Of a stretch of DNA of 64,000 nucleotides, positions 41,301 to 45,819 are shown one piece after another (the stretch's first letter is position 1; each line of letters begins with the position of its first letter). The stretch comes from Mactra quadrangularis (Eukaryota > Mollusca > Bivalvia > Venerida > Mactridae), in assembly GCA_025267735.1 (NCBI GenBank), contig CM046309.1:58038319-58102318 (forward strand), read 5' to 3'. The position numbers and the translations under genes were made by a program. A model generated the notes under the pieces. The model did no database searches. It was not told the origin of the DNA and saw only the letters and a list, made by a program, of their open reading frames with translations.

Positions 41301-41755
41301 AAAAGAAACTATTTTTGCGATATCTTATGAGATATAAGTCGTTAGTGATAACCAGCCTTGGATTTCACAATGTCCAAAAAGCCAAAAATACATAACTATC
41401 AGCAATGTTTTATAACAGTCACACACTGTTTCAATTTATAATTTTGCTTTATGCAAATCGGTACAAATCAGTCCATTTTACACTTATTCAGATAAAATAT
41501 GGTTATTTACTGTCGGTAAATTACTTTTAATTCAGCAAAAAGTTTGTTTAAATATAAACTGAAGACATCTGGTATAAAGTGTACATTTTCCCAATCTTTT
41601 CCATAAACATTTCAATTACAGTTTCGCATTTTGATTTATCAACTAAAATTCTTAACTAGTTTCCTTACCTCTTGACTAAAGCTTTTTTGGAATGCAATCC
41701 TTCTCCGGCCTGTCTCCGTGTTACTGGTTCTCGCCAAAATTGTTTGTACTTCCAT
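11180..41755 (-). CDS. TH: Tyrosine hydroxylase (tyrosine 3-monooxygenase), complete coding region in 11 exons
   Basis: This enzyme converts L-tyrosine to L-DOPA with O2, tetrahydrobiopterin and Fe(II), the rate-limiting step of catecholamine synthesis in the neuronal cytosol. Exons: 41755-41669, 28788-28534, 24423-24240, 22833-22745, 21185-21118, 17964-17914, 16422-16277, 14001-13866, 13440-13314, 12346-12117, 11339-11180. All junctions are GT-AG and phases agree, giving 510 residues. Ser38 lies in RRKSLIEDA, the PKA site equivalent to mammalian Ser40, and this separates it from phenylalanine and tryptophan hydroxylases. Residues 91-155 form an ACT-like regulatory region. The catalytic domain runs from VWFPR (177): pterin-side [19 protein letters not shown] (301-319), HELLGH (iron ligands His343, His348), and WFTIEFG (Glu388), with native ligand spacing. 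The C-terminal helix (about 483-510) is the tetramerisation tail. Length matches the family. No frameshift or missing catalytic residue was seen. Confidence 0.96.
11391..11564 (-). repeat. AGTAYAACCTCT terminal-repeat element (TH intron 10)
   Basis: Bounded by AGTATAACCTCT and, inverted, AGAGAGGTTGTACT, with a shared interior (CCCTTAGGTGTAATTTTAAT; CTCTGCAGAG; CTTTAGTCCCTCCCAGTG). Length 174 bp. It looks like a non-autonomous DNA element. Other copies are at 6077, 19221 and 56701. A short open frame crossing it and exon 11 is a shadow. Confidence 0.7.
12117..12346 (-). CDS. TH: TH exon 10 (third iron ligand)
   Basis: Residues 382-457 plus two bases, [13 protein letters not shown] (Glu388) and [24 protein letters not shown] and the [20 protein letters not shown] block favour tyrosine hydroxylase over tryptophan hydroxylase. 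Acceptor TTTACAG|CTGTA, donor TGAA|GTAAGG. Confidence 0.95.
12513..12765 (+). mobile_element. tRNA-derived SINE, family II (TH intron 9)
   Basis: The head has A box TAGCGCAGTTAGTAGCGC and B box ATGTTCGAATCCC. The body has TGGAAATTTGACAATAATGC, AGTTGCCAGACTTGTAGAAG and TAAGTACTGATTATGGACA. It shares its body with 39050-39295. Confidence 0.75.
13314..13440 (-). CDS. TH: TH exon 9 (iron ligands)
   Basis: Residues 339-381, [16 protein letters not shown] to [12 protein letters not shown]. His343 and His348 are the two iron histidines. Asp/Ser-Asp after GASD is characteristic of the family loop. Acceptor TTTCCAG|TGATT, donor ACG|GTAAGT. Confidence 0.96.
13866..14001 (-). CDS. TH: TH exon 8 (pterin-binding side)
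   Basis: Residues 294-338, including [18 protein letters not shown] and [12 protein letters not shown], the most conserved part of the pterin pocket. Acceptor ATACAG|GTCGC, donor AACC|GTAAGT. Confidence 0.95.
14637..14831. repeat. Nested palindromic element (TH intron 7)
   Basis: The outer arms are GTTCAGTTACCGCGAACG and its complement CGTTCGCGGTAACTGAAC. Inside them, arms ACATTCGAAACTCCTCGGCC and GGCCGAGGAGTTCCGAATGT belong to the CATTCGGAAC family. The element therefore looks like one palindrome inserted in the centre of another. Confidence 0.7.
14832..16276. other. TH: Rest of TH intron 7, no feature seen
   Basis: AT-rich intron without recognisable repeat or gene. The frame at 14965-15168 is unremarkable. 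Confidence 0.4.
16277..16422 (-). CDS. TH: TH exon 7
   Basis: Residues 245-293, including [11 protein letters not shown] and [12 protein letters not shown], both standard catalytic-domain blocks. Acceptor TTTCAG|GGGTC, donor AAAC|GTAAGC (phase 1). Confidence 0.94.
16559..16695. repeat. ~50-bp tandem repeat, 2.5-3 copies (TH intron 6)
   Basis: The unit contains GGG-CT/AC-TAGCAAGGGGCCTCTT-AGTC and GACAGATTGGTTAA, seen at about 16559, 16609 and 16647 with substitutions and small indels. It is GC-richer than the surrounding intron. Confidence 0.7.
16872..17187 (-). mobile_element. tRNA-derived SINE, family I, full length (TH intron 6)
   Basis: The head, read on minus, has GCCGCCCGGCGAGCTCAG, B box GGATTCGATTCCC, and the body GTCAGTCACTGACGAAAGC, GTTAACAGCTAAATCCAG, GACTGACCGCCGTTATATG and tail ACGGCGTTAAACCCAAC. 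Similar flanks (AAATGATT..ATTTTCATGTACA) on both sides look like a long, slightly worn target-site duplication. Confidence 0.9.
17914..17964 (-). CDS. TH: TH exon 6 (51 bp)
   Basis: Completes Tyr228 and encodes [16 protein letters not shown], matching the GDPIPRVEYT block of other tyrosine hydroxylases. Acceptor TTTCAG|TGGAC, donor CTTG|GTATGA. It was found by matching phase and family sequence. Confidence 0.9.
18040..18180. other. TH: GC-rich patch in TH intron 5
   Basis: About 140 bp with many CpGs (CCGACCTCGGCCAGCGGCC, ATCGCCGCGGCCAG) in otherwise AT-rich intron. It may be a repeat fragment or a regulatory patch. No coding frame is convincing. Confidence 0.35.
18440..18590 (-). repeat. 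~140-bp interspersed repeat, copy 1 (TH intron 5)
   Basis: It carries GCAATCAAACAAGTATCACA, TTAATTAAACAAGGAATAAG and GTGAGTGAAAATGTCATTTA. The same blocks occur at 31070, 34436, 39395 and 39560, always inside this gene's introns. Confidence 0.8.
18930..19120. repeat. Near-perfect 191-bp palindrome (TH intron 5)
   Basis: The arms start CTATGGTGGCATATTTCTGC and end with the exact complement GCAGAAATATGCCACCATAG. Pairing continues through CCACATAACTAACTAGTTA and GTTACGGTAACAAGTTAACC, leaving a ~22-base centre. It has no coding content and is likely a recent MITE, given how little the arms differ. Confidence 0.9.
19221..19564 (+). repeat. AGTAYAACCTCT terminal-repeat element, interrupted (TH intron 5)
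   Basis: The ends AGTACAACCTTTCTTGAACA and CAGAGTTTATACT, plus the inner GGGACTAAAGTGTGTTG and TTGCACCTAAGGGAAACATC, match 11391-11564 in reverse order. The element is split near its left end by the SINE-like sequence at 19250-19415. Confidence 0.7.
19250..19415 (+). mobile_element. SINE family III, 5' truncated, nested in a DNA element
   Basis: The body CTACCCCGTTGTTTCCTCG-AGCAAGAAAC, GGACCAGGAAGCGGACTCG and TAAGAACTTGTTTCACAATC matches the inverted copy at 37258-37465. It separates AACACCC from AGGGACTAAAG, which are adjacent in uninterrupted copies of the host element. Confidence 0.7.
19650..20400. other. TH: TH intron 5, unremarkable AT-rich sequence
   Basis: Nothing specific is seen. 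The frames at 19922-20134 (-) and nearby are Lys/Ile/Phe/Tyr-rich chance frames. Confidence 0.35.
20401..21002. repeat. 600-bp CpG-rich inverted-repeat element (TH intron 5)
   Basis: The ends are AGGCGGAGTTCACATG and the near-complement CATGTGAACACCACCT. Both arms carry CCGCCATCCGCGTAC and a second, shifted copy of the GTTCACATGTACGCG block, so the arms are themselves direct repeats. The centre is AT-rich. It lies just upstream of exon 5's acceptor on the plus-strand side. Confidence 0.75.
21118..21185 (-). CDS. TH: TH exon 5
   Basis: Residues 206-227 plus two bases, [20 protein letters not shown]. The family-invariant YRQRR is present. Acceptor TTTCAG|GGTTT, donor TTA|GTAAGT (phase 2). Confidence 0.94.
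21411..21945 (+). mobile_element. Composite SINE: tRNA-like head plus family I tail (TH intron 4)
   Basis: A tRNA-like head (GTAGCGTTTGACTAAG; B box CAGGTTCGATTCC at 21452-21464) and an unrelated ~300-bp body are followed at 21796-21945 by the family I tail: CATTGACGAAAGTATGCGC, AGCCTTTCCAGGAG and CTACGGCGTTAAACC. It may be one chimeric SINE or two adjacent insertions. Confidence 0.6.
22468..22560. repeat. Short tandem AAGATGGCCGCC repeat (TH intron 4)
   Basis: Three copies of AAGATGGCCG(C/T)CA-TTT lie about 40 bp apart, with a related inverted ATATGGCAGCCATTTTGG near 22700-22717. The core AAGATGGCCGCC resembles YY1-type sites, which use AAGATGGCGGC. It lies 185 bp from exon 4. Confidence 0.6.
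22745..22833 (-). CDS. TH: TH exon 4 (start of catalytic domain)
   Basis: Residues 176-205, [18 protein letters not shown] then the [12 protein letters not shown] block typical of hydroxylases. Acceptor TTACAG|AAGTC, donor CCG|GTAAGT. Confidence 0.94.
23570..23605 (+). repeat. Single end of a CATTCGGAAC-family element (TH intron 3)
   Basis: TATTCGGAAAACCTCGGCGATC then TTCTATGCAGATATGCCTCGG closely matches the left arm of 435-922. No inverted partner was found nearby, so this is a broken copy. Confidence 0.6.
24240..24423 (-). CDS. TH: TH exon 3 (ACT-like region)
   Basis: Residues 115-175 plus one base. [11 protein letters not shown] matches the I-x-H-I/L-ESR motif that follows the first ACT strand in aromatic amino acid hydroxylases. 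Acceptor TTCCAG|GCATC, donor CAGG|GTATGT (phase 1). A second perfect TGACGTCA is at 24316-24323. Confidence 0.93.
24520..24796 (+). repeat. GGGCGGATCCAGG-type MITE, copy 2 (TH intron 2)
   Basis: It begins GGGCGGATCCAGGATTTTTT and ends CCCGCTAGATCCGCC, giving imperfect inverted ends. The interior matches copies 1 and 3, including AGAATAATGCAACATATTAA and GGTACATTTTGGAAATGCC. This is the most complete of the three. Confidence 0.85.
25753..25787. promoter_or_regulatory. Promoter-like ETS pair and NRF1-like site (TH intron 2)
   Basis: Inverted ETS-type sites ACTTCCG and CCGGAAGT face each other (25753-25769), followed by TGCGCATGAGCG, close to the NRF1 site. Upstream at 25550-25585 lie GGCGCCATTTTATC and CAGCGGCGCTTCCG. 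This mix is typical of housekeeping promoters and contrasts with the AT-rich intron. It precedes the frame at 25947. Function is inferred only. Confidence 0.35.
25947..26141 (+). CDS. Unrecognised 64-codon frame, possible nested small gene in TH intron 2
   Basis: The frame starts [14 protein letters not shown] and ends RSTGEFSEA, opposite in strand to the host gene. An in-frame TAA lies four codons upstream, so this ATG would be the true start. The residue mix (Glu/Asp-rich, amphipathic, no Phe/Tyr/Ile excess) is unlike the chance frames around it. A pyrimidine-rich acceptor-like CTTTTTCTGTCTACAG ends at 25900, and AATAAA occurs at 26282-26287, after the stop. Promoter-like motifs lie at 25753-25787. 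No family is recognised and no transmembrane segment is visible. It may be a small nested gene, a pseudogene fragment, or chance. Confidence 0.35.
   Translation: MSGVSECQSVTEEETIPVNYGKRDILDALDIKSNVLILRRIFERETMEEMLPELWRSTGEFSEA
26290..26560 (-). pseudogene. Coding-like segment with an apparent frameshift (TH intron 2)
   Basis: On the minus strand one frame reads [18 protein letters not shown] and stops at about 26431. The next frame, overlapping it by a few bases, reads [18 protein letters not shown] and continues through [13 protein letters not shown] to about 26330. The two pieces look like one protein-coding stretch broken by a single-base change near 26440. No family is recognised. It could be a dead gene or retroelement fragment, and chance is possible. 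A CCAAT motif lies at its upstream edge (minus strand, about 26550). Confidence 0.3.
27810..28205. repeat. Degenerate AATCAGYRRTTTTAAATCAG tandem repeat (TH intron 2)
   Basis: Variants of AATCAGCGATTTTAAATCAG and CAGTGATCAGCAGTTTTAAA repeat about ten times with a variable spacing of roughly 40-50 bp, often alternating with TTAGTTAGTAATCA. The array ends about 330 bp from the exon 2 donor. Confidence 0.75.
28534..28788 (-). CDS. TH: TH exon 2 (regulatory, PKA site)
   Basis: Residues 30-114. It has [17 protein letters not shown] with phosphoacceptor Ser38, an acidic stretch SISEEEEV (68-75), and the start of the ACT-like region ([12 protein letters not shown]). Acceptor TTTCAG|CATGG, donor GAG|GTAAGC, both phase 0. 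A perfect CRE palindrome TGACGTCA lies inside at 28635-28642. Confidence 0.93.
28994..29240. repeat. MITE-like element with AGCCGGATTT ends (TH intron 1)
   Basis: It is bounded by AGCCGGATTTAAAACC and AAAAATCCGGCT. The interior carries GGACGCCCGACCGACCGCCC and GGGTTTCGCCAAACTATAAG. Length about 247 bp, no frame. Confidence 0.6.
29805..30215 (+). repeat. Old interspersed repeat split by a SINE (TH intron 1)
   Basis: The left part (29805-29911) and right part (30136-30215) join into CAGCAACAGTAAAAAGCAC..GAACTCTTGTTACAAAAAAGAC..GGATTTCCGTCTTGAAACGG. Worn copies lie at 36970-37130, 38215-38330, 43535-43630 and 55335-55440. Confidence 0.65.
29912..30135 (+). mobile_element. SINE family I, 5' truncated, with target duplication (TH intron 1)
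   Basis: It starts inside the B box (CCCGGGCGGGGCATACTTTC) and ends GCGTAAAACCCAAC then (AAAAAC)n. The 9-bp AAAAAAGAC occurs on both sides (29903-29911 and 30136-30144), as expected for target-primed insertion. Confidence 0.85.
30216..31069. other. TH: TH intron 1, AT-rich, no feature seen
   Basis: No repeat structure or coding segment is supported. Confidence 0.35.
31070..31215 (+). repeat. ~140-bp interspersed repeat, copy 2 (TH intron 1)
   Basis: Contains TGATAAATAAATAACATTCT, CTTGTTTAATTTATTACACG and GTGATACTTGTTTGATTGCA. The flanking ATTAAAAATAGTATCATAG (31038) recurs beside copy 4 at 39505, so a longer unit was duplicated. A worn partial copy follows at 31325-31400. Confidence 0.8.
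31560..34430. other. TH: TH intron 1, no gene seen
   Basis: AT-rich intron. Frames at 32422, 33330 and 33485 (+) have no recognisable motif and overlap each other in different frames, as chance frames do. Confidence 0.35.
34436..34590 (-). repeat. ~140-bp interspersed repeat, copy 3 (TH intron 1)
   Basis: Matches copy 1 in the same orientation, including GCAATCAAACAAGTATCACA and AAGTGAAAATGTCGTTTATT. Confidence 0.8.
34600..36960. other. TH: TH intron 1, no gene seen
   Basis: No coding segment or clear element is recognised. The frame at 35402-35602 lacks family signals. Confidence 0.35.
37258..37465 (-). mobile_element. SINE family III with (ATT)n tail (TH intron 1)
   Basis: Read on minus: a GGATAGCCAGCTTCGCG head with B-box-like TTGATTCGAATCTC, body CTACCCCGTTGTTTCCTTAA, GGACCAGGAAGCGGACTC and TAAGAACTTGTTTCACAATC. 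It ends in an (ATA/ATT)n tract at 37260-37276. Confidence 0.75.
37862..38174 (-). mobile_element. tRNA-derived SINE, family I, full length (TH intron 1)
   Basis: Head GGCCGGCTAGCTCATTTGG with B box GGGTTCGATTCCC, a full body and tail ATGGCGTTAAACCCAAC. Flanks ATAGGTTTCT and ACAGGTTTCT form a near-perfect ~10-bp target duplication. Confidence 0.9.
39050..39295 (+). mobile_element. tRNA-derived SINE, family II (TH intron 1)
   Basis: The body AAAATTTGACAATAATGTCG, GAGAAGTTTCCGGCCTTGTG, TAAATACTGATTATAGACAA and tail TGACACGGTGTTAAACCCAG match 12513-12765. The tRNA head is badly worn. Confidence 0.75.
39395..39515 (+). repeat. ~140-bp interspersed repeat, copy 4 (TH intron 1)
   Basis: Contains CTCACAATACTTGTGGCTTA, TTTATTACACGTGTAACACA and CAAGGTTATTGTGATA, in the same orientation as copy 2 and followed by the shared ATTAAAAATAGTATCATAG. 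Confidence 0.8.
39560..39690 (+). repeat. ~140-bp interspersed repeat, copy 5 (TH intron 1)
   Basis: Contains ATAAATAAATGACATTTTCA, AATTATTACACGAGTAACAC and GTGATGCTTGTTTGATTGCA. It follows copy 4 in direct orientation. Confidence 0.75.
39700..41660. other. TH: 5' part of TH intron 1, no feature seen
   Basis: AT-rich sequence next to exon 1. Intronic enhancers could lie here, but none can be called from sequence alone. Confidence 0.35.
41669..41755 (-). CDS. TH: TH exon 1 (start codon)
   Basis: Encodes residues 1-29 ([11 protein letters not shown] to AFQKSFSQE). The start has A at -3 and G at +4. The ending resembles the FAIKKSYSIEN segment at the start of insect tyrosine hydroxylase. The donor is GAG|GTAAGG, phase 0. 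Confidence 0.85.
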
Positions 41756-42039
41756 AATATTAATATTTCAGTCAAATAATAAAATAAAATATAATATTTA
41801 TAATATTTACAATAATAATTTTAAAAAGGTTATTCTAATTCTCCTTTATTTTTAAAATTTCGTTTTCAAACAATGCAATGCAAACTAAATATATCATTAA
41901 TAACTTGTAATCCTTGGAACAAAATGTTTTAACAATTATTATCTATAAAATAAATTTCTCTAGAATTGTCAGTACAAAACTTCAGTTATTTACTCAAATG
42001 CTTATATAAGCTACACTGCCACTCTCAAACTCCAAGCAG

Positions 42040-42133
42040 TATTTATAGCTCATTTCATTTTCAAACGAGACTGTATAAAAGAATTTATCGACATCAGTCG
42101 TGGTCTATTGGTACTCTGGACTACGTCACTTCC
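42040..42133 (-). promoter_or_regulatory. TH: Candidate TH core promoter: TATA, CCAAT, CRE/ETS-like
   Basis: Read toward the gene on the minus strand: ACCGGAAGTGACGTAG (ETS-like site plus a CRE-like TGACGTA at 42122-42128), then ACCAATAG (CCAAT, about 42106-42112), then GCTATAAATACTGC (TATAAATA at 42040-42047). The order and spacing fit a class II core promoter with a start site near 42010-42015, giving a 5' UTR of about 255 bases. Vertebrate TH promoters also use a TATA box with a nearby CRE. Use here is inferred, and an upstream non-coding exon is not excluded. Confidence 0.5.
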
Positions 42134-42139
42134 GGTCCA

Positions 42140-44618
42140 AAGATTTTTGCAAACAAATAATCCCACGCCTGAGTATCGAAAATCTTTTGTATTCATTGTA
42201 ATTCATACAGGAAAACTATCATTGTCATCATTTTCACAAACATTTCACAAATTAAATCCAAACTATTGATAGAATCTATCGTCAATTAATATCTATAGTA
42301 AAATGGATCATAATATTATTTTACTAGTAATTCATAGCACATGTTTTTGTTTTACGCCAATGGGTCCACCTTTAGCATTACTTTTGCAGGAAGTATCTTA
42401 TCAATTAGATCCGATAAACTTTACCTTATTCTAATTTCAAAACTTTTTCTATGTTCGAAACCACATTGAAAGACACACTTTTCTGACAACTAGCTATTAT
42501 CAAAATTGAGGCACATGATAAAATAACATACATTACAAAGTTTTCTAAAGAAAACTCCTATTCCTATAAACGTATATGGCAAAGTAAAAGTCAATTCCAA
42601 AATAAAGCCACAGTCGTTGAATTTTTTAGTTTAAATTTGACCAAAATTTTTAAACGGTTATCTCCATAAAATATCAAAAAATCTAGCATAACTTTATACA
42701 TGCATCACATTTGCAAAGACACTAAAGTAATTCCATGCAATCTAAAACGTAATACTATATGTTGGTGCTTCCATCACGTGACACCTCGACGACTCTTTGT
42801 CCAAGCGATAAAGAAGTGAAAGTTGTTAACGCTATAAAGGAATTTTCAGGAGAAAAGCCGAAATTGAATTTGTTTTTCACGCAACGTTTACAAGCCGTTT
42901 CGACGACGTTAAAGCATCAATCAATACATCAGCTACATCAACTTCTAAATGGAAACATAGTTTTCATGGATTAAATGCACATTTGTCCTCATATCAACAA
43001 TAAGATCACCTCGATGAGAGCTTTGCTACCATTCATTCAGTTACGGAATCACCCGAGCGGTCTTCCTATTTGCTCCTATCAGATGTAATCATCTTAATGA
43101 CTCTGAAGCATTGTTACACTGTCTCTCTAGGTCATCAATTAGTAGAGGAAGTACAAACTGTTACACAGTTTATTCATAAAATTAATGATATTATAGGAAT
43201 ATTATTGACGCTTAGATATGTTTTAATACTCAGTTATTATTTTCTTATCTTTTTTATTTTTGTGACGACTTCAACAACTGTTAAAATTCAAATCATGAAA
43301 ACTCGGCTTATCAGTTTTCCTTAACAATATTCTCGTAATTATTAATAGCATTTAGTTTAATTTCTGCAAAAAGTAGTTGTGTTGAATCACTATTTCTGTC
43401 GTCCCATGTCATATACTATTTTTTATAACTATTTTTATTTTCACATCGATTACAACAGTTTACATGTACATCAATAATGTTCAATAGTAATCCAGTATTT
43501 GCATGAGCGTCCTTTAAATATTAAGGGCAAAAAGGAGATGATTTCAGACTTTTAAACTTAAGTTATAAAGAAGATGCATCAACCGAGTAACGAAAACAAG
43601 AATCTAAAGGTTTCCGCCTTGGAACGGACATAGGCAATTATTTTGTTTAAACACATATAACTGAAAAACATTTTCATTGCTTAATACAAATATCACTGAT
43701 TGCAAGTTTAATAACAGTACGGTATTATCTGATAAAGAAATAAAACTGCCTCATAAAGTCAAATTACAAGTAGATTTTCAAACATTGGTTTGATCTAAGA
43801 CTGTACAGGGAAGAATTCAATAATTGGTAATATATGTACTATTAATAAACACAGCAGAAGATAAATATGTGGATATTAGAAGTGGAACAAATACTCACAT
43901 TAATCAAACAGTTGGAGGCAGTGATTGCGTACAATACCATAGAAAATAATTAATAATCTACTAATTCCAGTGTTTTATCGTTTAATTGGATATTATTTGC
44001 CGAAAAATTGCGGCCAATCTAGTTTGTTAAAAAATAACTCGATGGAAATTATGAATTTATTACAAAAACATTATAGTTCATACAAGTGCTGTTAATTTCG
44101 AAAATATCTATCATCTATCTGGGTGTGTATTTTAAGTAGGCTCGACTACTTTCTGGACAGCCACAACCTAGTAGTCAAGTTTTAAACGTGCTCAACTTCA
44201 GATCTGACATTCTTGAAAAATCTCTGTTCGAGGAAGATCATGCCACTCCAAATTCAACTAATATCATTTACCTTTTAATATACCATTTCTCTCTTTATCT
44301 TAACAAAGCAATTTTTATAATTATTTTTATTTCAATGAGTCTATTGAATGCTGTTATATCATTAGCCACGGTATACACATCAACTTTATTCAAATGAATC
44401 AAACCAATTTAATTACAATTACAATGCAACTTATAGCTCTCATTATCTTTCACATTCATCTTTACTGTATAAAGTAAATCAGTTTATTGTCAATTATGTA
44501 CAGTAATCAAAAACAGTTTACATTCTAATTTAATTAGATTTAACATACTGGTAGGTAAATTTTAGGTTTCCTATAAAAGAGATTTCATCTGATATTGATT
44601 ATAGAACAAGTAGTAATG
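42140..44618. other. Upstream of TH, no convincing gene
   Basis: AT-rich sequence with an E-box CACGTG at 42775. The frame at 42759-42974 (+) has a slightly protein-like start but no family signal. Frames near 43070 and 44188 are hydrophobic AT-driven frames. Confidence 0.35.
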
Positions 44619-44805
44619 GTGAGACTAAGAACAGGACATAACCGGCTAAATGCGCATATGCATAAAAAGCTGAAGCTGACACCGACAGCTACATGCCCAT
44701 GCGATGAGGATGACCAAACCACAGAGCACATCCTTCAAACCTGAGAAAGTTATCACCAGGAGAGACTAGCAATACGATCGACTGAGACAACTCTACTGGA
44801 AAAAC
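44619..44805 (+). pseudogene. Remnant of a non-LTR retrotransposon ORF (C-terminal end)
   Basis: In frame from 44619: RLRTGHNRLNAHMHKKLK, then CPCDEDDQTTEHILQT. R-x-GHNRL and CPC..(Q/E)T..HIL are typical of the region after the RNase H domain in metazoan non-LTR elements. The expected Cys after HILQT is a TGA stop (44742-44744), and the frame stays open after it. No reverse transcriptase domain is seen upstream, so this is a short, inactive 3' piece. Confidence 0.65.
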
Positions 44806-45374
44806 GGGAATAAGTTTTCCGCCATTTTGTTGTTAGTCCAATCAATTAGCAAGCATTTCGCGTTTACTTTGCACAACAAACTAAATGACAGAAAGACGTA
44901 GTTATAAGCTGATGGTGATCAAATTGTTGATTTGCTGTGTTAGTAGTGAACGTTATCCGTCTGGTGATGATATATAAGCATAGCAACATGTCAATAAAAT
45001 AATTATGATATACTTCATAAGCCTTTAAAGTAAAAGGCAATGGGGACGTCTTAACTCTTTCAGCCTAACAGCTACAACTAGTACTTTTTAAGAACGGGAT
45101 CTTATCAAAATTAGTAGGCTCTCTAAATTGCACTTACCGAATCTGTTACTCGTGATACCAAACGATGGCTATGGTTAAATTTTACTGTATAATTTAAATG
45201 TTTATAAACGGAACAACACTAACACTCATTTATATCAATGACCTTCAAATACAGAGCCCCCCTTGCAAAATGTCCAATTAATTACTTTTTACACATCCAT
45301 AGTTCAAGTAGATATTGTAATTGTGAAAGATGTATTGCCTCTAAGTGACATACCTTGACTTATTTATTTGAATT

Positions 45375-45810
45375 AATTGTGATCAACTTTCATTCAAGTT
45401 TTTATATTTCAATTTACTCTTCATCACGTGACTAAGACCAATATAGTAAGCTGATGCCAATTTAGAAATATTCTAACAAACAAGCATTCACTTTCTAATC
45501 ACATGACATTTTTATTTGTGATTTCTCATTTATGTTTAAAACGGAAATGTCATGTTTCTTCCTCGTTGCGTGTCTTTGATTATTTGTTGATAACAAGTAC
45601 GATATTGGTGGTATCATTGTTCACATGTTTTCTCTATTTATCCATTAACGATGATACTTCGTTCAACTTTTTTACAATTATTGAAAACCGATTTTATTCC
45701 ACTGATTATACAAAGCGCCACAAGATTTAATTACAAAAACATGTTCAGTTAACAAAGTGCTCAAGATCAGCTTAGCATTATTACGTTATTGGCACACATT
45801 AAATTATAAA
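45375..45810 (+). repeat. Duplicated 430-bp segment, copy A
   Basis: Nearly identical, in inverted orientation, to 54745-55168. Both carry the same open frame (copy A 45503-45730, 75 codons, hydrophobic, LLITSTILVVSLFTCFLYL). It is unrecognised and probably element sequence. Confidence 0.85.
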
Positions 45811-45819
45811 ACTTTGAGT

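Noticed and set aside
11180..41755. Assignment as phenylalanine or tryptophan hydroxylase.
   Set aside because: RRKSLIEDA near the N-terminus and the [14 protein letters not shown] and [15 protein letters not shown] blocks match tyrosine hydroxylases. The LADSI near the C-terminus resembles phenylalanine hydroxylase but is too short to outweigh this.
42759..42974. 71-codon plus-strand frame upstream of TH.
   Set aside because: The composition is mildly protein-like, but no family, splice signals or conservation evidence can be given.
45503..45730. 75-codon hydrophobic frame as a gene.
   Set aside because: It occurs in a duplicated, probably mobile segment. The partial copy at 50087 lacks it, and there is no evidence of selection.
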